A stretch of DNA of 64,000 bases, taken from the NCBI RefSeq assembly GCF_008369165.1, contig NZ_VOBA01000001.1, positions 2,287,630-2,351,629 of the forward strand, in the 5' to 3' direction. The notes under the pieces are model-generated. The model had not been told where the DNA came from and made no database searches. It saw nothing but the letters and a program-made list of their open reading frames with translations. The position numbers were made by a program, and so were the translations under genes. This document shows positions 36,151-48,123 of this stretch, piece by piece (within the stretch, counting starts at the first letter, position 1; each line of letters starts with the position of its first letter). This DNA is from Dietzia sp. ANT_WB102 (GTDB lineage Bacteria > Actinomycetota > Actinomycetes > Mycobacteriales > Mycobacteriaceae).

Positions 36151-38196
36151 GTGACCACCACGCGCCCAGCGACCCGGGTCGCGGCGGCTGACGCCCCCGT
36201 TGCCCGGGTCCTGCCGTTGCTCGGGATCCCTCACCTCGACCGGGAATTCGACTACCTGGTACCCGAGGCCCTCTCCGCCGAGGCAGCCCCGGGGGTGCGG
36301 GTGCGGGTGAGGTTCGCCGGCCGGCTGGTCGACGGTTTCCTCATCGAGCGGCGCGCGCAAAGCGATCACCAGGGGGATCTCGCCTGGCTCGAACGCGTCG
36401 TCTCACCCGAGCCCGTCCTCACCCCGGCCCTGCTCCGGTTGGTCGACCTGGTCGCGCGGCGGTGGGTGGGCATGCGCTCGGACGTGATCCGGTTGGCGAT
36501 CCCGCCGCGCCATGCCGCCGCCGAGAAGTCGGTCCCGGAGCCGGGGCCGCCCCTCGGGATATCGGCGGGGCCGGTCGAGTTGCCGGAGGGGTGGGGCGAC
36601 CACCCGATGGTCGCGAGGTTCCTCGAGGCCGCGACCGGCGCCGTCCCCGCCCGCGGGGTGTGGACGGTCCCACCGGGACGGGACTGGGCCCGGGCCCTGG
36701 CGACCCTCGCCGATTCCCTGCGTCGTCGTGGGCTCCAGGTCCTTCTGATCGTCCCGGACCAGCGGGACGTCGACCGCCTCACCGCGGCCTGTCGGGAGGT
36801 CGTCGGGGGCGGCGCGGCAGGTCGGGACCTCGTGACGGATCTGTCCGCCGGCGTTGGGCCGTCCGCCCGGTACCGACGCTGGCTGCGGGCGATCCGTGGC
36901 CACGCCCGGATCGTCGTGGGGACCCGGAGCGCGGTCTTCGCCCCCCTGCCCGAACTCGGGCTCATCGTGCTGCACGACGACGGGGACGACTCGTTCGTCG
37001 AACCGCGTGCTCCGTATCCCCACACGCGTGACGTCGCCGCGCAACGATCGGCCCTCGAAAGCGTGCCCCTGTTGCTGTCGTCGGTGGATCGGACCCCCGA
37101 GGTCGCCCAGTACGTCCGCTCTGGGTGGGCGCACGAGATCCGCCCGCGCCCAGGACTGGCCCGCGAGCTCGCCCCCCGCGTGGTCGCTGTGACCGACGCC
37201 GATCCCGTACAGGCCCGCGACGTCGCGGGGGGCCGCACGCGGCTGCCGGCCGTGGCGCTGACCATGGCCCGGGAGGCGATCGACGTGGACGCCCCGGTCC
37301 TCGTGCAGGTGCCCCGGAAGGGGTACATCCCCACCTTGCTGTGCGGGTCGTGCCGGACCCCGGCGCGGTGTCGCCGGTGCAACGGCCCGCTCCGCGCCGG
37401 GCGGATGGACGAGGTCTACGGACCTGTGGAGCTGGCGTGCGGATGGTGCGGGGCCCCCGAGCCGAGCTTCCGCTGCGTGGCCTGCGGATCGCGGGCGCTG
37501 CGGGCCGGGGTGGTGGGGGCCGGCCGCACCGCCGAAGAGCTGGGCAGGATGTTCCCCGGTGTCCGGATCCGCACGAGCGGGGGAGGGGAGATCCTGGACA
37601 CCGTGCCCGCGAGCCCGGCCATCATCGTGACCACGCCGGGAGCGGAACCGGTCGCCGAGGGAGGATATGGAGCCGCACTGCTCCTGGACTCGTGGGCGCT
37701 TCTCGGACGACCCGACCTCCGTGCCGTCCAGCACGCCCTGCGACTGTGGATCGGGGCCGCCGGGCTCGTGCGTCCCGCCGACGAGGGCGGCAGGGTGTTC
37801 CTGTCCGCCGATTCCGAGTCCGCGGTCGCCCAGGCGCTGATCCGTTGGGATCCCCAGGGTTGGGCCGAACGGGAGCTCGCAGACCGCGCCGAGGTCGGCT
37901 TCCCACCGGCGGTACACATGATCGCGGTCGACGGTCCGGCCGCCGCGCTCGCCGAGGTACTCGAGGACTTCCGTCTCACCGACAGTGTCGAGGTGTTGGG
38001 TCCGGTGGATCTGCCCGCGGGGGAGGAGCTCCCCGGTCATGACGAGGTGGAGGACCCGGAGCGCGTCCTTTTCCGGGTACCCCCGCCCGTCCTCGCCGAG
38101 GTCGCCGCCGAGCTCCACGCACTGGTCCTCCGACGCTCCGGACGCCGCCACAGCCACCCGGTCCGGGTCCGTCTGGACCCCGTCCACATTGGCTGA
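36151..38196 (+). CDS. priA: PriA-family primosomal protein without helicase motifs
   Basis: Replication-restart factor that recognises stalled forks. The 681-residue protein keeps the N-terminal 3'-DNA-binding segment (LPLLGIPHLDREFDYLVP) and four zinc-binding CxxC pairs at C398/C401, C407/C410, C430/C433 and C442/C445. The ATPase elements are lost: the Walker A region reads VPPGRDWARA, and the place of the DEEH box reads HDDGDDS at 275-281. Such degenerate PriA is known in mycobacteria and relatives, so this is probably a functional, non-helicase protein, not a decayed gene. The GTG start is fixed by the conserved N-terminus. Confidence 0.9.
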   Translation: MTTTRPATRVAAADAPVARVLPLLGIPHLDREFDYLVPEALSAEAAPGVRVRVRFAGRLVDGFLIERRAQSDHQGDLAWLERVVSPEPVLTPALLRLVDLVARRWVGMRSDVIRLAIPPRHAAAEKSVPEPGPPLGISAGPVELPEGWGDHPMVARFLEAATGAVPARGVWTVPPGRDWARALATLADSLRRRGLQVLLIVPDQRDVDRLTAACREVVGGGAAGRDLVTDLSAGVGPSARYRRWLRAIRGHARIVVGTRSAVFAPLPELGLIVLHDDGDDSFVEPRAPYPHTRDVAAQRSALESVPLLLSSVDRTPEVAQYVRSGWAHEIRPRPGLARELAPRVVAVTDADPVQARDVAGGRTRLPAVALTMAREAIDVDAPVLVQVPRKGYIPTLLCGSCRTPARCRRCNGPLRAGRMDEVYGPVELACGWCGAPEPSFRCVACGSRALRAGVVGAGRTAEELGRMFPGVRIRTSGGGEILDTVPASPAIIVTTPGAEPVAEGGYGAALLLDSWALLGRPDLRAVQHALRLWIGAAGLVRPADEGGRVFLSADSESAVAQALIRWDPQGWAERELADRAEVGFPPAVHMIAVDGPAAALAEVLEDFRLTDSVEVLGPVDLPAGEELPGHDEVEDPERVLFRVPPPVLAEVAAELHALVLRRSGRRHSHPVRVRLDPVHIG

Positions 38197-38252
38197 CCGC
38201 CCCGCCGTAGGCTCGGTCGACCGCCGACGACGGCGCACGCCGACGGAGCGCC

Positions 38253-38258
38253 TAGAAT
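38253..38258 (+). promoter_or_regulatory. def: Candidate def -10 element (TAGAAT)
   Basis: TAGAAT matches TANNNT well, placing the transcript start near 38265 and leaving a 34-base leader with the AGGAGA ribosome site. This would start the def-fmt-rsmB unit. Confidence 0.5.
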
Positions 38259-38298
38259 GGCCGTTCAGCACCGACGCCTGCCAGGAGACCCGATACGC

Positions 38299-38853
38299 AT
38301 GACCGTCCATCCCGTCCGGCTCTTCGGCGACCCGGTCCTCCGCACCCCCGCCGACCCAGTCACCTCCTTCGACGACAGGCTGGCACGCACCGTGGCGGAC
38401 CTCATGGACACCGTCGCGCACGAGGAGGGCGCCGGACTCGCGGCGCCCCAGATCGGTCTGTCCACCCGCGTGTTCGTCTTCAGCTGCGGCGGGCGCGAGG
38501 GACACCTGGTCAACCCTGAATGGGAGCCGATCGGCGAGGACACGACGCAGGTGAAGGAAGGATGCCTGTCGATCCCGGGGGTGTCCCTGCCCACCGAGAG
38601 GTTCGCCCGCGTGCGCGCCCGGGGTTTCGACGCGCACGGTAAGCACGTCAGCTTCGAGGCCGAGGGCATCCTCGCCCGCGCCGTGCAGCACGAGACCGAC
38701 CATCTTGACGGCGTCCTGTTCCTCCAGCGACTCACCCCGGAAAGTCGACGAGCCGCTATGGCCGAGATCCGCTCGGCCAGCTGGTTCGGCAGCGCGGCGG
38801 TGAGCGGCGGCATCATCTACGACCAGCTCGCCGACGCATTGGCGGTGAGGTGA
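38299..38853 (+). CDS. def: Peptide deformylase
   Basis: Removes the formyl group from nascent N-terminal methionine. The 184-residue enzyme has all three motifs: [10 protein letters not shown] (I), EGCLSIPG with the metal Cys (II) and QHETDHLDG with the two metal His and catalytic Glu (III). The ATG at 38299 has AGGAGA 9 bases upstream; an in-frame ATG at 38257 sits on the proposed -10 element and is rejected as start. It overlaps fmt, so deformylation and formylation functions are co-expressed. Confidence 0.96.
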   Translation: MTVHPVRLFGDPVLRTPADPVTSFDDRLARTVADLMDTVAHEEGAGLAAPQIGLSTRVFVFSCGGREGHLVNPEWEPIGEDTTQVKEGCLSIPGVSLPTERFARVRARGFDAHGKHVSFEAEGILARAVQHETDHLDGVLFLQRLTPESRRAAMAEIRSASWFGSAAVSGGIIYDQLADALAVR

Positions 38854-38855
38854 CG

Positions 38856-39788
38856 ATGCGCCTCGTCTTCGCAGGCACCCCAGAGGTCGCCGTGCCCTCC
38901 CTCACTGCGCTGTTGGACAGCGACCGCCACGAGGTGGTCGCCGTGATCTCACGCCCGGACGCCCGCACCGGCCGCGGCCGGGGACTGTCGCGAAGCCCCG
39001 TGGCAGCCGCCGCCGACGCCGCGGGGATCGACGTCCTCACCCCGACGAACGTCCGCGACCCCGAGTTCGCCGAGATGCTGCGAGACCTTGCGCCCGACGC
39101 GGTGCCGGTGGTCGCCTATGGCAACCTCGTTCCCCGGCCCGTGCTCGACATCCCCACCCACGGGTGGATCAACCTGCACTTCTCCCTTCTCCCCGCATGG
39201 AGAGGAGCCGCCCCGGTCAACGCCGCCATCGCAGCCGGCGACGAGGTCACCGGAGCGACCACGTTCCTGCTGGACGAGGGCATGGACACCGGCCCGGTGC
39301 TCGGAACTATGACCGAGACCGTCAGGCCCCGCGACACGGCCGGTGAGCTCCTCGGTCGGCTGGCCGAGTCCGGCGCCGGGCTACTGGCTGCAACCCTCGA
39401 CGGGATCGAGGCAGGGGAACTGCGCGCGGTCCCCCAACCGACGGATGGCGCCTCCCATGCGCCGAAGCTCACCGTCGACGACGCCCGCGTTCGGTGGTCC
39501 GATCCCGCACTGGCCGTCGATCGGCACATCCGTTCGGTCACCCCGGCCCCCGGCGCGTGGACGACCCTCGGCGGTGAGCGGGTGAAAATCGGTTCGGCCC
39601 GCCCTGGCGGCGACGGCTCCACGGACCTCGGCCCCGGCTGTATCGCCTGGGATAAAAAGTCCTTCCAGGTCGGCACAGCGACGGTACCGATGACCATCGA
39701 GACCATCCAGCCCCCGGGGAAGAAGATGATGAACGCTCTCGACTGGGTACGGGGCGCCCGCCTCGACGAGGACGTGGTGTTCGAGTGA
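38856..39788 (+). CDS. fmt: Methionyl-tRNA formyltransferase
   Basis: Transfers formyl from 10-formyl-THF to Met-tRNAi. The 310-residue protein begins [16 protein letters not shown], has the catalytic-site segment [18 protein letters not shown] and the C-terminal tRNA-binding domain. ATG 38856 is the family-like start; an in-frame GTG at 38850 that overlaps the def stop in GTGA is an alternative adding two residues. Its stop overlaps the rsmB GTG. Confidence 0.95.
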   Translation: MRLVFAGTPEVAVPSLTALLDSDRHEVVAVISRPDARTGRGRGLSRSPVAAAADAAGIDVLTPTNVRDPEFAEMLRDLAPDAVPVVAYGNLVPRPVLDIPTHGWINLHFSLLPAWRGAAPVNAAIAAGDEVTGATTFLLDEGMDTGPVLGTMTETVRPRDTAGELLGRLAESGAGLLAATLDGIEAGELRAVPQPTDGASHAPKLTVDDARVRWSDPALAVDRHIRSVTPAPGAWTTLGGERVKIGSARPGGDGSTDLGPGCIAWDKKSFQVGTATVPMTIETIQPPGKKMMNALDWVRGARLDEDVVFE

Positions 39789-41287
39789 GCGCCGACGACC
39801 GCCAGGGCCGCGGGCAGGGCCCCGAGCCCCGCCGCAGTGGCGGGCGGGGACGGCCGAAGGGCAGCGGAGGCAACCGCCCGCACTCGGACCGCCGGCGACG
39901 TCCGGACTCCCAGCCGCAGAAGCCACAGAAGAAGCCCCGGCCGGATTCCCGGACCGTCGCGCTGGCGGTGATGGTGGCCGTACGGGAACGCGCCGCCTAC
40001 GCCAACTTGGCCCTGCCGGCGGAACTGCGCCGTGCCGGACTGGACGCGCGCGACGCCGCGCTGGCCACCGAGCTGACCTACGGCACGCTGCGTGCGCAGG
40101 GGCTGCTCGATCGGGTGATCGCACTCGCGGCGTCCCGACCCACCGAGGAGATCGACCCGCCGGTCCTCGACATCGTGCGGTTGGGCGCATATCAGTTGCT
40201 GTTCACCCGTATCGGCGCGCACGCCGCCGTCGACACCAGCGTGGAGGCCGCACGAACCGCCGGGTTGGGTCGGGCGGGAGCGTTCGTCAACGCGGTCCTG
40301 CGCAAGGTCGCGGCCAAGGATCTGGAATCGTGGGTCGACACGCTGCGCGACGGTGTGACCGACCCCGTGGCGCGCATGGCTATCGGAACCGCCCACCCCG
40401 AGTGGATCGCCCGCGCATTCGCGGACTCACTCGGGGCTGCGGCCGCAGAGCTGCCCGAACTACTCGCGGCTGATGACGCCCGGCCGAAGGTCCACCTGGC
40501 CGCACGCCCAGGCGCGATCACGGGCGAGGAACTGGCGCTGGTCACCGGGGGCACCGAGGGCGAGCTGTCACCGTACGCAGTGCACCTGGATTCCGGTGAC
40601 CCCGGAGCGCTCGACGCCGTGCGCGAAGGGTTCGCCGCGGTCCAGGACGAGGGCAGCCAACTGGTGGCGCTGGTCGCTGCCAGCGCCCCGCTGACCGGAC
40701 CGGACAAGGGGAGGTGGCTTGACCTCGCCGCCGGGCCCGGAGGCAAGGCGGTCATGATGGGCGCGCTCGCGGAGATCGAGCAGGCGACGCTCACCGGGGT
40801 GGAGATCTCCGAGCACCGTGCAGACCTCGTCCGCCGCGCCACCAAGGACCTGCCGGTGACCGTGCACACCGCCGACGGCCGCGACCCGGGTCTGGAGCCG
40901 GGCTTCGATCGCATCCTCCTCGATGCTCCATGTTCTGGACTGGGCGCCCTGCGTCGTCGACCAGAGGCGCGGTGGCGCAAGACCGCCGCCGACATCCCCG
41001 GCCTGGTTACGCTCCAGCGTGAACTCCTCGATTCGGCCCTGCGCCTGGTCCGGCCGGGAGGGGTCGTCCTCTACGCGACCTGCTCTCCCCACCTGTCGGA
41101 GACGGTGTCGGTGGTCCGTGAGTTCGCCCGCCGGGACGACGTCGACCTACTGGACGTCCGTGAGATTCTCTCCGACGTTGTCGGCCACCCGGTCGATGGT
41201 CTAGGCGCGGGCCCGTGGGTGCAGCTGTGGCCGCATCGTCACGGGACCGACGCGATGTTCATGGCTGCACTGCGGCGGCGGGGCTGA
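39785..41287 (+). CDS. rsmB: 16S rRNA (cytosine-967 C5)-methyltransferase RsmB
   Basis: SAM-dependent RNA methyltransferase. The 500-residue protein has a basic, Arg/Gly/Pro-rich, likely disordered tail of about 55 residues, a NusB-like N-terminal domain (near 60-200), and a Rossmann catalytic domain with [11 protein letters not shown], the catalytic [15 protein letters not shown] and the second Cys in [10 protein letters not shown]. The GTG start overlaps the fmt stop in GTGA. The order def-fmt-rsmB is widespread in bacteria. Confidence 0.94.
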   Translation: MSADDRQGRGQGPEPRRSGGRGRPKGSGGNRPHSDRRRRPDSQPQKPQKKPRPDSRTVALAVMVAVRERAAYANLALPAELRRAGLDARDAALATELTYGTLRAQGLLDRVIALAASRPTEEIDPPVLDIVRLGAYQLLFTRIGAHAAVDTSVEAARTAGLGRAGAFVNAVLRKVAAKDLESWVDTLRDGVTDPVARMAIGTAHPEWIARAFADSLGAAAAELPELLAADDARPKVHLAARPGAITGEELALVTGGTEGELSPYAVHLDSGDPGALDAVREGFAAVQDEGSQLVALVAASAPLTGPDKGRWLDLAAGPGGKAVMMGALAEIEQATLTGVEISEHRADLVRRATKDLPVTVHTADGRDPGLEPGFDRILLDAPCSGLGALRRRPEARWRKTAADIPGLVTLQRELLDSALRLVRPGGVVLYATCSPHLSETVSVVREFARRDDVDLLDVREILSDVVGHPVDGLGAGPWVQLWPHRHGTDAMFMAALRRRG

Positions 41288-41292
41288 TCGCC

Positions 41293-41309
41293 GCCCCGCC
41301 AGGCGGGGC
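41293..41309 (+). terminator. GC hairpin after rsmB
   Basis: GCCCCGCC (41293-41300) faces GGCGGGGC (41302-41309); a 6-bp stem with a 5-base loop is the physical form. It sits 6 bases after the rsmB stop and before the rpe promoter, so it may end the def-fmt-rsmB transcript. Confidence 0.45.
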
Positions 41310-41345
41310 CCGGTCCTCGGACGAGATGCGCCGACGCGTCCCGCC

Positions 41346-41361
41346 TAGACTGGGCGGCATG
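41346..41361 (+). promoter_or_regulatory. rpe: Leaderless promoter/start of rpe
   Basis: TAGACT at 41346-41351 is followed by exactly 7 bases and the rpe ATG at 41359. The transcript is predicted to begin at or beside the A of the ATG, and no Shine-Dalgarno sequence precedes it. Confidence 0.55.
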
Positions 41362-42027
41362 TCGTACCAGCCGCTCATCGCGCCGTCGATCCTGTCCGCC
41401 GACTTCGCCCGCCTGGACCGGGAGATCGAGCGCATCCCTTCCGCCGACTGGATTCATGTTGACGTGATGGACGGTCACTTCGTGCCCAACCTGTCCTTCG
41501 GCGCCCCGGTGGCGAAGGCGGTGGGGAAGGTCACGGACAAACCGATGGACTGCCATCTCATGATCGAGGACCCGGCGCGCTGGGTCGGCGACTACGTGGA
41601 CGCCGGTGCGTTCAACGTCACCTTCCACGTGGAGGCCACCGACGACCCCAAGGCCGTCGCCGATCTGCTGCACGCGAAGGGGTGCAAGGCGGGCGTCTCC
41701 ATCAAGCCCGGCACGCCCGCCGAGTTGTGCTTCGAACTGCTCGACCACGTAGACCTCGTCCTGGTGATGAGTGTCGAGCCGGGATTCGGCGGCCAGAAGT
41801 TCATGCCCGAGGTTTTAGACAAGGTCCGTTCGCTGCGTGCGGAGATCGACCGGCGCGGCCTCGACGTGCTCATCCAGATCGACGGCGGCATCGACGCGGG
41901 CACCATCACCGAGTGCGCGGCGGCGGGGTGCGACGTGTTCGTGGCCGGATCGGCTGTCTACGGTGCACCAGACCCCGATGAGATGATCGAGACCCTGCGC
42001 TCCGAGGCGCTCGACGCGCGGGCGTGA
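41359..42027 (+). CDS. rpe: Ribulose-phosphate 3-epimerase
   Basis: Interconverts ribulose 5-phosphate and xylulose 5-phosphate. The 222-residue TIM-barrel protein has IAPSILSADFARL at the N-terminus, HVDVMDGHFVPNLSFG with metal and catalytic residues, the MSVEPGFGGQKF loop and the catalytic Asp in IQIDGGI. The ATG at 41359 matches the family start; in-frame codons from 41215 overlap rsmB. It starts a unit that continues into riboflavin genes, whose substrate ribulose 5-phosphate it helps balance. Confidence 0.97.
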   Translation: MSYQPLIAPSILSADFARLDREIERIPSADWIHVDVMDGHFVPNLSFGAPVAKAVGKVTDKPMDCHLMIEDPARWVGDYVDAGAFNVTFHVEATDDPKAVADLLHAKGCKAGVSIKPGTPAELCFELLDHVDLVLVMSVEPGFGGQKFMPEVLDKVRSLRAEIDRRGLDVLIQIDGGIDAGTITECAAAGCDVFVAGSAVYGAPDPDEMIETLRSEALDARA

Positions 42028-43133
42028 CGATGCCGCGCGATCCGGGGGTTGCGAAGGCGCCGGTGACGAGTACGCCCGTCGCCGACGCCCGTAGCCGCGA
42101 GCGGAGCGCCCTCGCCGAGGCGCTCACCGTTTCCGCCTCGGCATTGGGGGTGTGCACCCCTAATCCGCCGGTCGGCGCGGTGGTGCTCGATGCCGACGGT
42201 GCGGTCGTGGGCACTGGCGCCACCGAGGCTCCGGGGGGACGCCACGCCGAGGTGGTGGCCCTGGACAACGCCGGGGATCGTGCACGGGGCGGAACTATCG
42301 TGGTGACGTTGGAGCCGTGTGACCACCACGGACGCACCGGACCGTGCACCGGTCGCATCCTCGCCGCCGGGCTCGCACGCGTGGTCTACGCGGTGTCCGA
42401 CCCCAACCCCGAGGCGTCCGGCGGTGCCGGGACGCTGCGGCGCGCGGGGGTCGAGGTCGCACTGGCCGACGACGACGAGGTGGCCGCTTCCCGCAGTGGC
42501 CCACTGAGGGCGTGGCTACACCGTCAGGCCCATGGCCGGCCCCTCGTCACCTGGAAGTACGCAGCGAGCCTGGACGGCAGGGTGGCGGCGGCGGACGGAA
42601 CGAGCAAGTGGATCACCGGGCCCGTTTCGCGCAGCCACGCCCACGCCAGGCGGCAGGAGATCGACGCCCTCGTCGTCGGGACCGGAACGCTTCGCGCCGA
42701 CGACCCGTCGCTCACCGCCCGCACCGACGACGGACGGCTCACCGCTCGTCAGCCCCTCCGAGCAGTGATGGGGCTCTCCGACGTGCCTGTCGACTCAGCG
42801 GTCCGCGGGACTGACGGCCGGTTCCGACACCTGGCCACCCGCGACCCCGCCGAAGCGCTGGGTCTGCTCGGCGACGTCTCCCACGTCCTCATCGAGGGTG
42901 GACCCCGGCTCGCGGGCGCGTTCCTCGCCGCCGAGCTGGTCGACGAGGTCGACGCCTACCTCGCGCCCCTAGTACTGGGAGCGGGCCGCCCGGCCGTTTC
43001 CGGCGCCGGGGTTGACACGCTCTCCGCCGCCCACGGTTTCCGGATCCGCGAGACCACGGTCCTGGGCGACGACGTCCACCTGCACCTGACACGACCCGCG
43101 AACGCGATCGCACCAACGAGAGGACCCCGCTGA
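42024..43133 (+). CDS. ribD: Bifunctional diaminohydroxyphosphoribosylaminopyrimidine deaminase/reductase
   Basis: Second and third steps of riboflavin synthesis. The 369-residue protein has an N-terminal zinc deaminase domain with HAEVVAL and EPCDHHGRTGPC, and a C-terminal NADPH reductase domain from about 170 (VTWKYAASLDGRVAA, LIEGGPRLAGAFL). The GTG start overlaps the rpe stop in GTGA; ATG 42030 is possible. An N-terminal extension of about 25 residues precedes the deaminase fold. Its stop shares a base with the ribE ATG. Confidence 0.95.
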   Translation: MTMPRDPGVAKAPVTSTPVADARSRERSALAEALTVSASALGVCTPNPPVGAVVLDADGAVVGTGATEAPGGRHAEVVALDNAGDRARGGTIVVTLEPCDHHGRTGPCTGRILAAGLARVVYAVSDPNPEASGGAGTLRRAGVEVALADDDEVAASRSGPLRAWLHRQAHGRPLVTWKYAASLDGRVAAADGTSKWITGPVSRSHAHARRQEIDALVVGTGTLRADDPSLTARTDDGRLTARQPLRAVMGLSDVPVDSAVRGTDGRFRHLATRDPAEALGLLGDVSHVLIEGGPRLAGAFLAAELVDEVDAYLAPLVLGAGRPAVSGAGVDTLSAAHGFRIRETTVLGDDVHLHLTRPANAIAPTRGPR

Positions 43134-43756
43134 TGTTCACCGGAATCGTGGAGGAACTCGGAACGCTCGACTCGATTGAGACGACAGGGGACTCCGCCCG
43201 CCTCCGCATACAGGGACCACTGGTCACCGCCGACGCCCACCACGGCGATTCCATCGCCGTCAACGGTGTATGCCTGACCGTGACCGAGTGGCGGCCGGGG
43301 GAGTACTTCGACGCCGACGTGATGGCCGAGACTCTTGACCGGACCGCCCTCGGCGCGCTCTCCCCGGGCGACCCCGTCAACCTCGAACGCGCCATGCGCG
43401 CGGACGCTCGGTTCGGCGGGCACATCGTCCAGGGACACGTCGACGGCACCGGCCGCGTGATCAGCCGCGTGGAACACGAGCACTGGCACGTCGTGCGGAT
43501 CTCGCTACCGGCCGACCTCAGTCGGTACGTGGTGGAGAAGGGGTCCATCACGGTCTCCGGGACCTCGCTGACGGTGTCCGCGATCAGCGCCACGGACGAG
43601 CCCGATCCATGGTTCGACGTGTCCCTCATCCCCACTACCCTCGACGCGACGATCCTTGGCGGGCTGGGCGAGGGAGATCCGGTCAATCTCGAGGTGGACG
43701 TGCTGGCCAAGTACGTCGAGCGACTGCTCGGCGGACGCGGTGGGGGGTCACAGTGA
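43133..43756 (+). CDS. ribE: Riboflavin synthase, alpha subunit
   Basis: Dismutates two lumazines into riboflavin and a pyrimidine. The 207-residue protein shows the two tandem lumazine-binding domains, starting MFTGIVEELG and GGHIVQGHVDGTG, with NGVCLTV in the first and SGTSLTV in the second. The ATG is coupled to the ribD stop. Some databases call this gene ribC; ribE is used here. A 73-base gap with a possible promoter separates it from ribBA. Confidence 0.95.
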   Translation: MFTGIVEELGTLDSIETTGDSARLRIQGPLVTADAHHGDSIAVNGVCLTVTEWRPGEYFDADVMAETLDRTALGALSPGDPVNLERAMRADARFGGHIVQGHVDGTGRVISRVEHEHWHVVRISLPADLSRYVVEKGSITVSGTSLTVSAISATDEPDPWFDVSLIPTTLDATILGGLGEGDPVNLEVDVLAKYVERLLGGRGGGSQ

Positions 43757-43766
43757 CCGGATGCGC

Positions 43767-43772
43767 CATACT
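43767..43772 (+). promoter_or_regulatory. Possible ribBA -10 element (CATACT)
   Basis: CATACT resembles the -10 consensus at the A2, T3 and T6 positions and predicts a start near 43780. AGGAGA at about 43815 is the ribosome binding site. No FMN riboswitch sequence is recognised in this gap or before ribD. Confidence 0.3.
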
Positions 43773-43829
43773 TGAGCCCGCGCCCGCGGCCGCCGCCCGG
43801 GACCGTCAGACATAGGAGAATCCGCAGCA

Positions 43830-46041
<2,212 letters not shown>

Positions 46042-46047
46042 TACGCC

Positions 46048-48117
46048 GTGGCCGATCCGCGTACCTACCGCCCGGCCCCAGGCTCGATCCCCACTGAGCC
46101 GGGGGTCTACCGCTTCCGTGACGAACACGGACGCGTCATCTACGTCGGGAAGGCCAAGAATCTCCGTAGTCGGCTGAGCTCCTATTTCGCCGACCTGTCC
46201 GTGCTGCACCCTCGGACACGGCAGATGGTCCTCGCCGCAGCCGGCGTGCAGTGGACGGTCGTGGCCACCGAAGTGGAGGCCCTGCAGCTCGAATACACGT
46301 GGATCAAGAAATACGACCCGCGGTTCAATGTCCGTTACCGCGACGACAAGACCTATCCCATGCTGGCGGTCACCGTCGGCGAGGAGTTCCCTCGGGCATT
46401 CGTCTACCGGGGTCCCCGGCGCCCGGGCACTCGCTACTTCGGGCCCTACTCGCACGCATGGGCGATCCGTGACACGCTCGACACGCTGCAGCGAGTGTTC
46501 CCCGTCCGCTCGTGTTCGGCCGGGGTGTTCAAACGGCAGGCACAGCTCGGAAGACCTTGCCTACTCGGGTACATCGACAAATGCGCGGCGCCGTGCATCG
46601 GTCGGGTCACCCCGGACGAACACCGGGTGATCGTCAACGAACTCATCGACTTCCTCGCCGGACGCACCGACTCGATCATGCGCCGCATAGAGAAGCGGAT
46701 GCTCGAGGCCTCCGCGGATCTCGATTTCGAGCGAGCCGCGCGACTTCGTGACGATCTCGGCGCCATGCGACGCGCCATGGAGAAGCAGTCTGTCGTCCTG
46801 GGCGACGGCACGGATGCCGACGTGGTGGGCGTCGAGGTCGACGAACTGCAGGTCTCGGTCCAGGTCTTCCACGTTCGTGGGGGTCGTATCCGTGGTCAGC
46901 GCGGGTGGGTGGTCGAACACGCACACGGGGTGGACGAGGACGGCGAGTTCGACGCGTCCAGGGCCGTGCCCGGTGTCGTGTCCGACTACCTCGCCCAGTT
47001 CTACGGTGGCGAGGCCGACCTTGCCGAGGCGGCCGAATCCGGCGACATCGCGGCCGCCGTTCCCCGCGAGGTGCTGGTGCCCGCCCTGCCCGAGGACTCG
47101 GAGGAGCTCGCCGACTGGCTCTCGGGCCTGCGCGGGGCCCGTGTCTCGCTACGGGTGCCGCAGCGAGGCGACAAGCGAGCCCTGGCCGAGACCGTCCACC
47201 GCAACGCCGTCGAGGCGCTGACGCAGCACAAGCTGCGCCGCAGCGGCGACCTCACCGCCCGTTCCGCAGCGCTGCAGGAGATCCAGGAGACCCTCGAGTT
47301 GGATTCGGCACCGCTGCGAATCGAATGCGTCGACATCTCCCACACCCAGGGCACCGACGTTATGGCATCGCTCGTGGTCTTCGAGGACGGCATTCCACGC
47401 AAGAGTGACTACCGCCTTTATCGCATTCGCGACGCAGCCGGTGACGGCCATTCCGACGATGTCGGGAGCATCGCGGAGGTCACCCGTCGCCGCTTCCGAC
47501 GCCACCACGAGGACCCCGCCACCACCCCGGACGAGGCCGATGGTCCAGTCGATGACGTTGGCATCGACTCGGAGACGGCCCCCGCCGCGCGTCGGTTCGC
47601 CTATCCGCCGCAGCTCTTCGTGGTCGACGGCGGTCGACCCCAGGTGGAGGCGGCCGCGGAGGTCCTGTCCGAGCTCGGGGTCACCGATGTCCCGGTGATC
47701 GGCATCGCAAAGCGCCTCGAGGAGATCTGGCTGCCCGGCGAGGAGTATCCCGTGATCTTCCCGCGCCACGGGGAGGGCCTGTTCCTCCTGCAGCGGCTCC
47801 GCGACGAGGCCCACAGGTTCGCGATCCGGGCACACCGCGGCGCGCGGTCCAAGCGGATGACCGCGTCCGTGCTCGATGACGTTCCGGGGCTCGGGCCCAC
47901 GCGGCGGGCGGCGTTGGTGGAGAAGTTTCCCACCGTGTCCGCGTTGCGGGCAGCGAGCACCGACGAGCTGTGCGCAGTGCCGGGGATCGGACCGGGGGTC
48001 GCTGCCGCGATCCGCGCGACGCTCGACTCCGGTGCTGAGCCCACGGACACGGCCGCCACCGACGTGCAAGACTCAGGCGAAGGACCCGACCGGGGCCGGA
48101 CTGACAACGCGAGGTGA
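46048..48117 (+). CDS. uvrC: Excinuclease ABC subunit C
   Basis: Makes the two incisions in nucleotide excision repair with UvrB. The 689-residue protein has the GIY-YIG nuclease domain ([20 protein letters not shown] near 12-32), the UVR UvrB-binding motif near 205-240, the RNase H-like endonuclease domain with [16 protein letters not shown] and FVVDGGRPQ, and C-terminal helix-hairpin-helix repeats ([25 protein letters not shown]). The insertion around 480-520 is acidic and variable. The GTG start lies 6 bases after the PH gene. Confidence 0.96.
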   Translation: MADPRTYRPAPGSIPTEPGVYRFRDEHGRVIYVGKAKNLRSRLSSYFADLSVLHPRTRQMVLAAAGVQWTVVATEVEALQLEYTWIKKYDPRFNVRYRDDKTYPMLAVTVGEEFPRAFVYRGPRRPGTRYFGPYSHAWAIRDTLDTLQRVFPVRSCSAGVFKRQAQLGRPCLLGYIDKCAAPCIGRVTPDEHRVIVNELIDFLAGRTDSIMRRIEKRMLEASADLDFERAARLRDDLGAMRRAMEKQSVVLGDGTDADVVGVEVDELQVSVQVFHVRGGRIRGQRGWVVEHAHGVDEDGEFDASRAVPGVVSDYLAQFYGGEADLAEAAESGDIAAAVPREVLVPALPEDSEELADWLSGLRGARVSLRVPQRGDKRALAETVHRNAVEALTQHKLRRSGDLTARSAALQEIQETLELDSAPLRIECVDISHTQGTDVMASLVVFEDGIPRKSDYRLYRIRDAAGDGHSDDVGSIAEVTRRRFRRHHEDPATTPDEADGPVDDVGIDSETAPAARRFAYPPQLFVVDGGRPQVEAAAEVLSELGVTDVPVIGIAKRLEEIWLPGEEYPVIFPRHGEGLFLLQRLRDEAHRFAIRAHRGARSKRMTASVLDDVPGLGPTRRAALVEKFPTVSALRAASTDELCAVPGIGPGVAAAIRATLDSGAEPTDTAATDVQDSGEGPDRGRTDNAR

Positions 48118-48123
48118 CGCACG

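Noticed and set aside
36403-38703. Very long minus-strand open frame (766 codons) antisense to priA and def
   Set aside because: The plus-strand genes have clear family motifs. The antisense frame is a by-product of high G/C at codon third positions, and its product is Arg/Gly/His-rich with no recognisable domain.
41288-42030. FMN riboswitch ahead of rpe-ribD
   Set aside because: None of the conserved FMN-element sequence blocks could be found in the rsmB-rpe gap, before ribD or before ribBA.
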